From contig JAFEUB010000731.1 of the NCBI GenBank assembly GCA_024529925.1, forward strand, positions 657,501 to 721,500: a DNA stretch of 64,000 bases, given 5' to 3'. Positions 37,011 to 49,800 of this stretch are shown one piece after another (the stretch's first letter is position 1; the number at the start of each line of letters is the position of its first letter). The DNA is from Ophthalmolycus amberensis (taxonomy: Eukaryota; Chordata; Actinopteri; Perciformes; Zoarcidae). The notes beneath the pieces are model-generated. The model was not told the DNA's origin. It made no database searches and worked only from the letters and a program-made list of their open reading frames with translations. The translations under genes were made by a program, and so were the position numbers.

Positions 37011-39330
37011 AGTAAAGCTCTGGTCCAAACCCAATGACCTGGATCTCAGAGAGGAAGTGAGCTGATGTTTGCAGCAGATGTGAACATACCGCGATACTCT
37101 GGGGACATCTTGTGCCTCTAGCTCCATTAAGGAGTATACAGCCTGTAGTGAGTAACATTAACATACAATGTTTGTGTTTCTGTAAGAGCGCCCTCTAGTG
37201 GTGGCGCGAATGGACGTTGCTGTTGGTCATTCAGCTGGTCCGTCCACTCATCAAGGATACTTACTCATTTAAGTGATTGAAAATATAAATTTGCCCGTCA
37301 ATAAATATAAAAATGATTAGATTGGTATGAAGTTTGATTATCATATGTATGCGCCCAAATCATTTAAACTAATGTATAGAGTTTCCGTTTTTCTTTGCAT
37401 TTTAGCCCCATTACTGCTTCTTTTACTGAATCATGACTACCAATGCATTTTGCTGCATGTGGAGACAATACATTTAACTGAAACAAAAATACATCAACTA
37501 TTTTGATAGATTACCGGTAACTGTAAAAATATTTATTTTTGCCGAAAGTTCACTTGCTTCAACTTCTCAAATGTGAATATTTGCTGTTCTTTTTGTCTTC
37601 TATTATCCTAAAACAACTTTTTTTTTGCTATTTCTAATATTTTTACAGATTAATTGAAAGTATTAAATTCAATAACCGTGAAGTAACAGCAAGGTGAGTG
37701 ATACTCCAGTTAAGCAGACCACTCGGCGTCACCCAGTGTGTACAGATGAATATTACAAGAAAAGAACCTTTAGAAATGAGACGTGATTTTATTTCCAGCT
37801 TCATGCGTGACAAACAGAAAAGCACCGCGTAGACGTCACAATGTTAGGCCTGAGTTATACTCCGCTGCTAGATTGCGTGATGCATGAAATGTATTTCTGA
37901 TTTCTGTTTTCAAATCCTTTGTCAGGCGGTTTATTTTTTTTATGCATGTTTTTTTATATAACTTTGGCAGAAGCACAATTGTGCTGGAGGTAAAATGATG
38001 GAAGAGTTTGGCTGTGGAGCTCCTGTGCCTAGAATTAATAAGGTGTTGTTGTTAAAGGATGTGAGATACTTGGAAACACATCTCTTGGCTCTGATGTCCA
38101 ATCAAACTTCTGCTCAGAAGTATAAATCAGGCATAACAGCAACAGAGAGGTGTTCACATCTACACCGCCCGTCATTAAATATAAAGAAGGGTTGGCTCTA
38201 GGATTTCAGTTTTCTTATGACGACTTTAGAAGTTAAATTAAATACGGTCAGAAAAAAAACACACTTAATGTAACAACGTGCTCGATCACGACTGAACTAA
38301 GATATGAACTTAACTAATTCATCTTTTGGACATTTCGGTGTTTCGGGCGTTCAGTACATCAAGTGATCTGTTTGAAAATGCCAAAACAAAACGATAAGTC
38401 ACAAAAGGAAGTCATAGTTATTTTTAAGTCAACTCATGATACAAGCTATATATGCAGAGTGGGTTAAAATAGCAAACACATCATTGCAAAATGACACCAT
38501 AGCACACACAATAATAGAATAACCTGAATCTAAAGGGAAGAAAGCACACATTTTACATTTACACATTTCTGTATCTTACTAGCTCACGGTAATGCTCCCA
38601 CAGTAAAATAAAAGTTATCCCTTTTTAAAATATATATTTTGTAACCTCCTCGTAACATGTTGCAGTCTTCATAGTAGTCACGTCTGCTTTTAAATCACTC
38701 CGCCGAATGACAGCCAGCTAAACAAAGGAAAAGACTCACACTACCTATACTCCAAATGAAAGGAAAGAAATGACATAAGATAAAACATCTATACTGCACG
38801 AATATCAAGAATCTTATTTTGATGAAACAGAATAAAAAGAGCAGGAAGAGGTGGGTTCACTCTTGAATGTTAGCTGTTGTATTTTTTTAATTAAAAGTGG
38901 TATAGAGTATCAGGGAGAACTCAACACTCTTATTAATATCTGTGGTTATTGACCATGTTAAAGTGCATCATATGTGAAGCCACTGCTTCCAGTATTTTAC
39001 CTGTTAACGAGTGACAATGTAAACATGATTGGAGTGTCTATCAATGTGAATATTACATTATTTATGTCTCTTTTGTTGGCACCAGGGTGGAAAAATGACA
39101 ATAAACCTCACGGCAGATCCTGCTAAATTCTCTCTGCTTTGACCAGTCTGTCAATCTGACATCACATTAGACCCAGGTTTGGAATTTAAGAATGAATGAG
39201 CCACCGACTAGTTATGAAAAAGTTATGTCGTTCCATTGTGAGCGAGCAAAGGTTTCCTCTCTGGAAGTCGGCCCAGTGTTCTCCGTGAGAACCTCAGTCA
39301 CAGCAGAGTTTCATGCATTCGCTCTTTTTT
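34721..39330. other. Region between TMEM106B and the EGF-repeat gene
   Basis: No host exon recognised. It contains a cluster of gttagcta/taacgttagcta motifs (34870-35140), a (TG)n microsatellite at 36959-37007, and AT-rich sequence. The part next to TMEM106B (about 38000-39330) is probably its 3' UTR, which is several kilobases long in mammals. I could not choose a polyadenylation site. Confidence 0.5.
36959..37007 (+). repeat. (TG)n microsatellite
   Basis: About 24 uninterrupted TG units between the EGF-repeat gene and TMEM106B. Confidence 0.97.
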
Positions 39331-42300
39331 TTACTGGTAGACCTGCACACGGCCATGCAAGGAGGTGGTGTTCCCCCCACAGTCCACATACTGGTACATC
39401 TCCTGGGAGACCTGCTCCGCGTGGCCGAAGTACGACGTGGTCACCGTCACCCTGAAAGAAACCACACCCCCGAGTCAGCAGTTCATCGGATAACAAGGTG
39501 AGACCGTCACTTCTGAATCCTTTAATGGGTGTTAACGGCATTATGGTCGCGATATAAAACCACTTCATACAAGAGCAGGCGTTACAGTATCAGCTGCTTC
39601 TTGTTTGATTTGTTAAACTTTCTTGTTTCTGGGCTTCTCTTCAGCATGAGTGGGTGAAACTATGTGAGTGTGGAGGACGGAGTTGTGGAGATTGATGCTG
39701 ATGTATGAAAGGATACAAATCAAGATAAATAATGACAGTACATCACACACAGCATGATTAATATTCAAAGTCAAACATGAGGATAAAAGAAAGAAATTGG
39801 CCGTACTCACTGCATCATCACCACTATGTTGTGAACTTTAATGGTCGGCAAGGTGCAGTAGTCACTGTAAGACAGGAAGTGATTCATGATTCAAATGCTC
39901 AAAAGTGTAAACGTGATACGTTTATGACTTCTAGAAAGATACTTACAACATATAACTCATCTCATCAGCAATGGTGGTGGGAACAGTGTAGTCGATCTGT
40001 AGTGAAACACAATTCATAAAGCAACTGAGGAGAAAAACAGCAGAGCACATTCATGCTAATTAAAGCAAAAGTTAACATAATTAAGTATGTGTTTCTGTTT
40101 AATTAGTGGTCTAATAGTGAGCAGCTGTAGTTACAAGAATTTAAAGACGCATCAGGCTTTGATGGCTCTTAAACCTCTTGTTAGAAGTCTGTTGTGCACG
40201 CTGCATTCATAACTGAAGTGCATCAGAATCCATTTTCTGTCACCTTTAATAATAGATTCTCTTACCATGAGTTTGTACCAGTGCAGAGTCCTCCCAGTGA
40301 TCAGTAAATGCATTGTAACCCACCTGCCGCTCATCCAGCGGTGTGATGACGGAGATGTTGTTGAACTTGGCCTTGCCGATCACCGTCTTGGAGAACTGCA
40401 CCTGGGCTGTGATGTTGGTCACAGAGACGGTGTAGTAGTTATTGTTGGTGATGTTCAGAGTGCTCTGGGTGGAGGAAGATCAAAGCCGTCAGATTGTGGC
40501 AATAGAGGGCTTCATGTTGAAAAAAAAAGGCCCCAATGTTAACGATAGCATGTTAAACCTGCAGTAACACAGTGCAGCAGTGGTTGTTCTGCACTGTACT
40601 CGGTGCACCTTTCTGGTTCGGTCATGTTTTTCCTGAGGGAAGTCTTTGTCTCTTGGGCTGCTAAATTCTCCACAGTAATTGCTAACTTTGTCGGTCTGCC
40701 ATTTGGTGTTTTGCCGGTAACATGCAGAACATTTTGAAAGCTTTTTCCCCTCAAAACAGCTTCCTGCTGCAGCCCAAAACAGCCGTAATGAGAGCACTGA
40801 GAGCGAACCAAAATAGTGAAACTGTGGCCCAATAAAACACACAATGAGCCGAAAGACACGATAATTCTATCGTGATTACTCCTGCCCCATACAAGAAGTA
40901 TTTGTTCCTTTTAAAAATATTGATTATAAATACTTTAAGACTTCAACCTAAACACAAGCAGACTTATTACACCGTCCAGGGTTTCATTATGAGTCGGGAG
41001 GTTACGCCGACACAATCTCACCGTGACGTTGAGATAGACGATTCGTTTGTCCAGGTCGTAGGAGACGTAGGCGGACTTCACTCCCACATAGGAGACATCA
41101 ATAGAGCGAGGGAATAGGAAGAACACAGCCAGGCAGGACAGCAGCAGGCAGAGGGCCACTGATATCGTGACATACAGCTTTCTGCGTGACACGGAAAAGA
41201 GAAGTGAGACCCTGAAACCAGCTGAGGACTTCAAAGTCTATCACGGAGTTTCATCATGCAGACGGAGAACACCAGTCATCTTTAGAAAAGAGGCCGACTC
41301 ACGTCCTGCTCGGCCGGAGCCTTTGGTCGCTGTATGGAATCAGAGCCACGAGCTGATTCTCTTGACCTGTTGAATTATTCAAAGGAAGGAAAGGAAAGCT
41401 GGTCATTTGATGGAGACAGAGTGTGTAGCTGTGTCATTCTGCTGTTTGATGGAGAACAGAGTGTGTAGCTGTGTCATTCTGCTGTTTGATGGAGAACAGA
41501 GTGTGTAGCTGTGTCATTCTGCTGTTTGATGGAGAACAGAGTGTGTGGGCTACATACAATACTGTACACCTCCTGAGAAGAGTCTCTCTGTTTCCCACTT
41601 CAAGTTAAAGATATATTTTATTGGTGATTGGTTTATTCTTAAAGGGTAACTCACCCTGGACCCTATTTTCCCATGTTTTTGTGATATTTGGTGACTAATT
41701 GCTCGATGAAACTCCTCACGGTCAATTAAGTCGACTGAAAGATCTTGTTTTTGTATTTTAAGTGTTTTTATAAGTGTCGGACAACATTTTGGAGAGGAGC
41801 CTAGAGAGAAATACAACTTTCTGTTAGTTATTGCATCGTGTGTCTTGTTGCTGGAAGGATGGTGGAAAGGAGATTGAGAGTTGGAGAAGACAGCAGTGCT
41901 GCTGTTGTCAGAGTTTGTTGTGTTGGGAGTACAGTAAAGCGTAGCTTAGCGTCAACTGAATTAGTTTCAATGTCATGGCTGAATCCAAACGTGAGATTTC
42001 AGAGCCTGACTTCTCAGAGCGAGACACACGATGACAAACAGAAGAAGGTTTTACTCCTCCGTAGGGTTCTTTCCATGCTGTTGTCAGACACTTACAATAA
42101 CAATCTGAGCAGGTCGGTGGCAAAAACAAGTGCTTTTACAGCACATACATTGACGGTGAGGTGAATGCCCCGAGCATTTACATTACAGCCTGTTTATCGG
42201 CCGCGATCTCAGACACAAACTGATGGGAAAACAGGCTCCAGATTCCTGTCGCTAAAAAGTGTGTCCAGCTCTATAAGACTTTAGCAGTGTCAATCTGACA

Positions 42301-43555
42301 TGAAACATCTTCACAAAACCCTGAAGTGTTCTGGTGTAGAGATTAAAAATGGAAAGGGGAGAATAACTGTGTCTCTAAAGCCTGGACATGGAGGCATTAT
42401 GGCCTGTTTATTTAGTATTGCTCTTGTTTTTTCTTGTACGTTATTTTGTATTTGCTACATCTGTGGTTTATCAATTTTGTTGTAGACATAAAGGCCAGAA
42501 ACTTGTATTTATATTCAGACTTTTGGAGTTTTATATTTGGAAATACAATATGAACTCTAGATCTGGTTCATATAAACTTGTTTCATGTGAGCCAGACGTA
42601 TGGACATCCTCACTATTAAATGCTTTTTAACTTCTTAACTTAACTTCTAGTGGGGCTGAGAGTCACAGGCCCGGCCATGACTACGTGGTTGCACTTTGTG
42701 CCACAACAAAATCCTGGTAAGACTCAAGCCTCGACTCTTGTGAAATACAATCGGAGGGCGAGCACTGTGTCCACAGAAAGCTGGACTTTTGACCTGTTTG
42801 CTGTTTAGTCTAAAGAATCACACACTCGCCCGGTTGGTATCTTTCTTGTAATTTACTAATATCATGTGACAGGATCTCCTATGTATTGAGGGAGAATACA
42901 TCAATGTTATTCACGCTTCAGTTTGAAGATTTTAATATCCTGAGAACACACAAACTCTCAATAACACAACCTTTTCTGCCACAGTTACAGTTTTGGTCAT
43001 TTCACGAGACTTTTTAGGATTGTGTGTTTTTGTCCCGTGGAAGGAAAAGATCATGCCACATCTTTTCATGCATCAACATTTGATTATGATGTGATGACAG
43101 CTGGCTGGCTGGTTGTTTGCGTGTATCGTATCAAATGCGATCAACCGTAACCCACAGTCGTGACGAAGCAGACGTTTTTAACCGTTAATTTAGACAGAAA
43201 TAACACCTGTGGATGGTTTTTTCTGGACTTAAACTAATTGGTGCTTATTTAGTCATGAATATTTAACTTTATTGAGAAATACTTCACATTTTCTGGGGCT
43301 GTACAGGCACCGCTCTTCATACAGGTTTACCGATAATGCTCTTTGAGCGATGGAGGTTTTACCTCGTGGTATCCTGCCGGTGCCCTGACACGTCGGGCAG
43401 GTGACGCTGTCTCGTCCGGTGAACTCCACGTAGGGGAACTGAGACACGTCTCCGTTCTTTCCGTCCTCCTCGCCATCTCGGTACTCCCCGGAGGCCGTCA
43501 GCGAGTCCTGACTCTCGTCTTTGGGGTTGGCCAAGTGGGAATGGAGCTTGCCCAT
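39331..43555 (-). CDS. tmem106b: TMEM106B, lysosomal type II transmembrane protein
   Basis: Seven coding exons on -: 43363-43555, 41303-41366, 41022-41181, 40324-40464, 39947-39996, 39811-39864, 39331-39451; 260 residues against 274 in human. The cytosolic N-terminus has QFPYVEFTGRDSVTCPTCQG, with the conserved CPTC metal-binding motif. The single membrane span is about residues 88-108 (LYVTISVALCLLLSCLAVFF). The lumenal domain starts FLFPRSIDVSYVGVKSAYVS and has five N-glycosylation sequons, at N137, N143, N156, N175 and N248, matching the five human sites. Cys206 and Cys245 fit the conserved disulfide. TMEM106B acts in lysosome trafficking and acidification, and in human it modifies frontotemporal dementia risk; its lumenal fragment forms brain amyloid. 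The start matches the family and has G at -3 and +4. Upstream in-frame sequence to 43822 was rejected as 5' UTR or intron. Confidence 0.97.
41407..41547 (-). repeat. 40-bp minisatellite in TMEM106B, next to an exon acceptor
   Basis: About 3.4 copies of a 40-base unit (gtgtgtagctgtgtcattct followed by gctgtttgatggagaacaga), nearly identical between copies. It lies about 40 bases upstream, on the minus strand, of the acceptor of the exon at 41303-41366. Confidence 0.95.
41548..43362 (-). other. TMEM106B intron between its first two coding exons
   Basis: About 1.8 kb of non-coding sequence without a recognisable element. Confidence 0.6.
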
Positions 43556-45646
43556 AGCTGCAGCTGTCTGTCTGCACACGGCACACAAAAGGAGGGCGTG
43601 AGCACAGAGGAACTCTCGATAGGTACAGCGGGGCGTGCTGACTAACCACATGCCACACGGCTGTTTGAATGGGAAACTGGAACCTGGATGGATTCCAGGG
43701 GAACATTTTCCAGGCCAACAAACTTCAGCTGGTGCATGAAGGAAAATCTGTTGTAATACCTCAGAAACAATTCTGCTGGGACTCGGGAGTGTGCTGCTCA
43801 ATAGAGAGCAGACTGTGACCACGGCTTAATCAGTTTGTTGTGTAGTGCCCTGCTAAAATGAATATTACTTTAGTTTTTATTCTGTTATACGGTAACACTT
43901 TGTATTATTGGCAGGATCTTCAGGGCCCCGGCCTTTGGTCTTTAAGGCCTTAACTGATTCAGAAATATGATCCTCTGACAAGTAGAATAGGGTTTATGTT
44001 AATGAGAACGGACTTGTATTTGTGTGCATTTCACTGTTGTAGTAGTTCAAAGTCAACCTGTTTTTATTAATAAGATACTGTTGGGTAGTTTAATATAATT
44101 TAGGGACAACACACATGATGATTCATATGTTCATCATACGTCATATGAAATGTGTGCTCAGTCATTCCACTACTGATCATTATACAGGCGTATGTATTGT
44201 GTTATTGAATGATTATTACTGATAAATATCATTTGATCAGCGTTTTAATATTGTAGCTGGTCACAGTGAGGTTAGGTAGTTAAATAAGCATCATATTTGT
44301 TAGATGTGTAATCTACAAAGTAACTAATGCTGTGAAATGAATGTAGTTGAGTAAAAGGTACAAGTGTTGTATACTTGAGTACCGGTATACACATTTTATT
44401 CTACTTTATACTTCTGCTATATTTAACCTTTTACTCCACTACACCCACAAGTCACTTTGTAGATTATTAGTATAAATATAAATAAAAAAGCAGCTTCACT
44501 TCTGCCAGCTGCAACGTGATATACACAATAAATCATGCATCATCAATCATATTTCAGTAATAGTTTATATATGAATTTTAAATGGGCCATTTAGCATACA
44601 TTTACTTTCGGTACTTGAAGTATACTTTGATACTTGTACTTTTACTTGGAGTACGATTTTGATTGCAGGTCTTCTGATTGAGTATTTCCACAATGTAGTA
44701 ATGATACTTTTATTTAGGTAAACGATCCAAATACTTCCTCCATCACTGTAGAATGAAAGTACCAAAGTAAAGTACAAGTACCTCAAAGTTGTATTTAAGT
44801 ACAGTACTTGAATAAATGTATTTAGTTACAATCCACCACTGTTATTATAAAGTAGGTCAATCCCATTGTTGGGAATACTTTACAAATGTAATACACAATA
44901 CTTGTATCCTGTTAAACTGTACTATGTATCGTAAGTATTTTAATAACTTCATCCAAGTAGACTAATATTACTTGATTGCTTTTCTAACAAATGCTATAAA
45001 GCTGAACAGTCCTTAAAACAGTACTCAACATTGAATACTATCAAACTCTTATTCAAAATGCTTCAATATAACTTGAATTAAGACTGAAACAGAGCAACAT
45101 AATGAATGTTATATTCTAAATGATAAGCTTTTCAACGAATATTGGAATGTAACACCTTTGTAATACCAACATGTTGACTGTTAACGCTGATTTAATTACG
45201 TTTGTATGTGTTTTTGTACATGTATTATGTAACACTGGTCTATCCTAACATGCACCACAGTCACCCAGCAGGACGGTGTGTTTACACAGCCTGGCTGTCT
45301 ACAGCCTCGCTGTCATCACAGGCCGCTATGCATCTGAGCCGTTGAGCCTCAGCCGGGAACACAACGTACCGGTGGAAGGAAACCCGCTTTACCGCCTCCT
45401 GTCTCACCACCAAACGCGATATTTGGCATAAATGAGTATTTCAACACAATCGACAAAACGGTGTTCAGACGTCGTTGCGTATTTCTGACATTTAATCAAC
45501 ATATTGTACAAAATCAACGGCGGCTCTGCGGGACAATCCGCATTTCGCATAGTTACGTCACCATAGCCATTGAAACATGCAACGGGCAGTAAACTAGCGC
45601 AGGCTACATATTGTATTAATTATATTACATTTGTTAACGTGCTTAC
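43556..45646 (-). other. TMEM106B 5' intron with decayed repeats
   Basis: Probable acceptor near 43565-43575 (minus strand gacagacag). From about 44100 to 44850 the sequence is a decayed copy of a fish repeat built on gtacttttactt / aagtacaagtacctc phrases. The rest shows nothing. Confidence 0.5.
44100..44850. repeat. Decayed MITE-like repeat (accactg / aagtacaagtac family)
   Basis: Phrases such as aaagtaaagtacaagtacct and a terminal caccactg resemble a hAT-like miniature element abundant in fish. Related pieces occur at 45808-46277 and 46872-47200. Confidence 0.5.
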
Positions 45647-45800
45647 CCGTGTTTTACTTGTTTGACATTCGACGTCTCCGCTGTGTTGTTGTGGCTCGAC
45701 ACACCAATGGCGGAATGATGCTGACGGGAGCTCCTCCCTCCTCTCCCCCATTGGACAGCCTCATGTTGGGGGAGAGATGTAGCGGTGGGACCGAACGCAA
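45647..45800 (-). promoter_or_regulatory. tmem106b: Probable TMEM106B promoter and non-coding first exon
   Basis: On the minus strand a gtaagc donor (plus 45641-45646) follows a short CpG-containing stretch that could be a non-coding first exon of 40-50 bases. A CCAAT box lies on minus (plus attgg at 45750-45754) and a second, oppositely oriented one near 45703. A CRE-like ttacgtcacc lies within the presumed intron near 45553-45562. The start site is inferred from these signals only. Confidence 0.4.
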
Positions 45801-46277
45801 CACCGTCAGTGGTGGATGTATTCAGATTACTTTACTTCAGTAAAAGTACAAATACCACCCTGTCAACATACTCTATTACAAGTTAAAGTCCTGCATTAAT
45901 ATTCGTTATACTATAAAACATAAAATAACATGATTAAAGTACAGTCAAAGCAGCACATAGCTTAGTGACCTGCTTCGGAGTTTTAATATTAATATAAGTA
46001 TTTATCGTTATATTATATCATTGGATTTGTATAACTTTGACATTTAATCAGCATTTTAATATTTAATAATACCTCAAATTTGTGCTCCAGTATTTGAGTA
46101 AATGCACTTTTTACATTCTACCACTGATTGTTATACAGGTATATGTAATATCTTATTTGATTATTATTACTGATGCATTATTATTTAATCAGCAATTTAA
46201 TATTGTACATTGTTGCAGAGAGGCTAATTGCAAATATTTTTCTACCTAAAATTTGTGCTGAAGTATTTGATCAAATG

Positions 46278-46871
46278 CAGTGGCGGCTGGTCAATAGAGG
46301 GCCATGGGGCATGGCCCCACCATGAGCCACACACAAAAAAAAAAATAATAATAATAATTATAATAATCATAAATTATACAAATTGTCAATATTTGTGTTT
46401 TTGAACTATGGAATGTACCCAGTAATGTGTGTAAAATATGATATCTGCGCAAAATATATGCTTTTCCTGCTCGTGCTCTCTGCCTGTGTGCTCTCTGCTC
46501 GTCCTCTCTGCCTGTGTGCTCTCTGCTCGTCCTCTCTGCCTGTGTGCTCTCTGCTCGTGCTCTCTGTCTGTGTGCTCGTCTGCTCGTGCTCTCTGTCTGT
46601 GTGCACGACACTCTGAGAACGCGCAGCTTGGGGGGCCTGATCGTTTTGGCCCAAAAGAGACGGGTCTATGAAGCAGTTTAGCCAATTGCTGATTCAAGAT
46701 ATAAATGAGTGACATACAATTTAGCCAATCAGCGCCCTCAAATAGATTCAGCTTGGGGCCAGAACGATCAGGCCCCCCCCCTTACATTTTTTTTGCATTA
46801 AATCATACTGGGATGTTTGCTGAAATTGATAAGATGGCCCTACCTAGAACATTTTCCACCAGCCGCCACTG
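46278..46871. mobile_element. hAT-type non-autonomous transposon with 8-bp target duplication
   Basis: The ends cagtggcggctgg and ccagccgccactg are perfect 13-base inverted repeats. The 594-base element is flanked on both sides by the identical 8-mer atcaaatg (46270-46277 and 46872-46879), the target-site length of hAT transposons. It carries no transposase and holds a 28-bp minisatellite. It is inserted into an older repeat. Confidence 0.85.
46467..46604. repeat. 28-bp minisatellite inside the hAT-type element
   Basis: About five tandem copies of a 28-base unit (ctgctcgtcctctctgcctg plus tgtgctct), with small differences (cgtg/cgtc, gcctg/gtctg). The Arg/Glu-rich minus-strand frames here are repeat artefacts. 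Confidence 0.93.
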
Positions 46872-49800
46872 ATCAAATGTATACTACGTTGCAGTCCGCC
46901 ATGATTGTTTTACAGGTATATGTATTATGTCATTGTATTGTTTCTACTGATGCATTATTATTTAATCAGCATTTTAATATCGGAGTTATGAACCGTATTT
47001 GAGAAGTTTATCATCATCTTAATTCTCAAAGTAACTTAAGCTGTCGGTAAATAAAGCAGAGTTAAAATTGCAATATTTGCGTCTGAAATGCAGTGAATTA
47101 GGAGTATAAAGTTGAACAAACTGGAAATACTCACTTAATATTGTAAAGTACTTGGATAACTACCTCACTACTTCCACCTATATGAGAAATACCATTTACA
47201 CCATTCACAAGGTAAAGTGGATCATATAAACCAAACTTAAAATAGATAAAAACATGCATCGTATGGGAAGGCCACTGTATAATCACAATTTACTCGGAGA
47301 GTTATGCATTGTGGTGATCCTATTGAATACACAAATAACCATAAAATGCACCTACGTCCCTGTAAATGTTATGTATCACCAGCCCACTGAGGCAGACACC
47401 GGTGTACAGTCATGTGCCTTTAGGGAAACCAGTCAACCTTAATGGAGATCACTATCATTAAAACTAAACAGGAAAATGTGACATTTGATTACAAACATTA
47501 GGAACTCGTGTTGTTGTTTGACGGCCTACACATGAACCAAACTCATGTGGTGTCCTGATGCCAAGGCTGAGAAATGGTGCCATTGAATACAAACATACTT
47601 CAAGTCTATTTAAAAAGTAGACTGTAGGAATATTCATATATGATTGCTCATCAGCACTAGTGGCAAAATCCATAATTAATAACTTAAAATTGAAACCAGC
47701 CAAGATATGACTATTTACTGTGTAATGAGATCAAATGTAGATGCTGATCTCCATAATATTTTGTTTACTGTTAAAATATTATAATACAATATTAGACTGG
47801 TATCACAAGCCAGCATTTGGAAACTTTTTTTCCCCAAATAGACTGAACCAGACATCCTCCTGATGTTGGACTGCTGTGACTGGAAACAGTCAGAAACACC
47901 TCACAGAACTTCCTGGTTTGATAGTTTCCCCACAATCACCACCAGTCGCTCCTAATCAGCTGCAATTGATCACATTATTCTGTTAAGATGTACTTTAAAC
48001 AGATTTACCTGTACTGTTAAAGTATATGAGTATAAAGTATATTGATCAATCACAGTCCTCTACAATACTGAATGCATTTAAAGGTGCTAGAAACATTTTA
48101 TTCATGATTATTTTAACAAGTTTAACTTCACACACTTGTTCAGATAATAACTAAGAATACTGCAAAATTAAAAAAACTCCATCCAAAAGTGCTTATTGTA
48201 GCCTTGATTCAAATCATATATCAGTTACTTCTTGTGAAATCTTGTATTTTAACTTAAGTTGTTTTAAAATAAACCCAAAATAAATATCATAGCAAATATC
48301 AAAGAACAAGCTCAACATCTCCGCTCCCTTCAATGCCCAGAACACAGTGTTTGTCCTCGGTCACTGGCAGCGTGTGGATGTGCTTTGCTTGAGCCAGAGG
48401 ATGGCAGTGTGCTGCCATGTGTGAACGTATGACTCAGCAGCACTCAGGCGGTGAATCCTCCCGACAACAAACAACGACAACGACGTGGTCATTGGTGCCT
48501 GTGAGCAAACATCACATGATAGGGATAATATACTTATTTTAATCCGTTTAATCGCCGTATGATTTCAGAGGAAAACACGTTGAACAATTCATAATCTGGC
48601 AAGCTGAAGGGAAAAGTACACTTTGAAACTGGCCAATAGAAATAATGACCTGTCATGCTTTTGCACCGACTGTGCTGAAAAGTGCCCTGGGTTAAAGTTT
48701 GTCTTTGCAAAAAATCAATTAGTGTTTGTTTTGAGTACCAGAGAGATCCGTTTCAATGATTCAGGACAAAACGGTCAGTTTCTGTCCAAGTTTCCTGTGA
48801 TTGTTTAACTCGGTGACGCTTCTTTGACTCGTTGGACTGAGCTGTGTGCTGAATCCATCTGGTAGTCACATTAGAAAATGTGCTAAAAATAAATAGCGAT
48901 GTGACACAGGTTGGCTTTGACAATGACCTACTTGGCATCGTCGACGACACATAAAGCCGGTGCTAAATGACAGAAATCAGGATCAGCAGTGGCCCTGAAT
49001 ATCCCCCGAAATACGGATTTGCTACTCAAGAGAAAATACTTTTTTAATAACGTGCAGTCACACTATTTTTTTTTAAATGTTTTAAGAGCCATGTAGACTG
49101 TGATTTCCCCCGAGTGTCACAATAATTAAATGGTGGCTCTCCTGTAAGAAACCACATGAAGTTGGTGTTTATAAGGCAGATCTGCTGCTGCTGATACAAG
49201 AGTTTGGGATCAGAATACTTCACCACCAGCCATGTTACGTACCGGCAGGTTTTTTCAACTCACTACAGCACTTTGGCAGGAAAGCCGGCCATTGTTCAGA
49301 GCTCCATGTCACATCTCAAGGAGGCCGTCGCTGCAGTTTGTTCTCTCTGATCTGAAACTCTGATTTTCAAGCTTTCAGATTCCGATAATTCTCCCCTTAA
49401 AGCCCTAAAATGTTGGATTATTTCTTGCAGTTAGTTTGCATCACATGATGACTCAGAACATTGAGATTTGACCTGCCAAATAGTCAAACCCAAAGAAGGA
49501 AATGTGCTGTCGACATGCTTGTTATACACCAAATGTCTGTCTCCCCTAATCTCAGAATCCTCTCCCGCGTCACCGCGACTCACGGTACCAATGCAGTCCG
49601 TGTCGTACACAGAGAGGACTAATTCATTTTGAATCGCCGCGAGGCATATGAAAACACCTGGGCGCTGGTCTGAGGAGGCAGGTTAGAAGTGGCAGCTCTG
49701 GTCCAGTGTGCAGCTGTGTGAGGAAGCCGCCTGCGTGTCCCCGATAAGAGCCGGCGAGCGGCGAGGACACGTCGGCCTACTTCAGGTGTCAGCACTTCAA

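Larger units (their letters stand above)
45808..47200. repeat. Decayed repeat cluster upstream of TMEM106B
   Basis: Repeated phrases (tactgatgcattattattta, atcagcattttaatat, taccactgattgttatacag) occur several times here and at 44100-44300. This indicates diverged copies of one repeat family, one of them split by the element at 46278-46871. Confidence 0.6.

Noticed and set aside
43556..43822. Upstream extension of the TMEM106B frame to an ATG at 43822
   Set aside because: The MGKLHSHL start matches the family; the extra residues look like non-coding sequence, and an acceptor lies near 43570.
46291..46715. Minus-strand Arg/Glu/His-rich frames
   Set aside because: They translate the 28-bp minisatellite inside a transposon.
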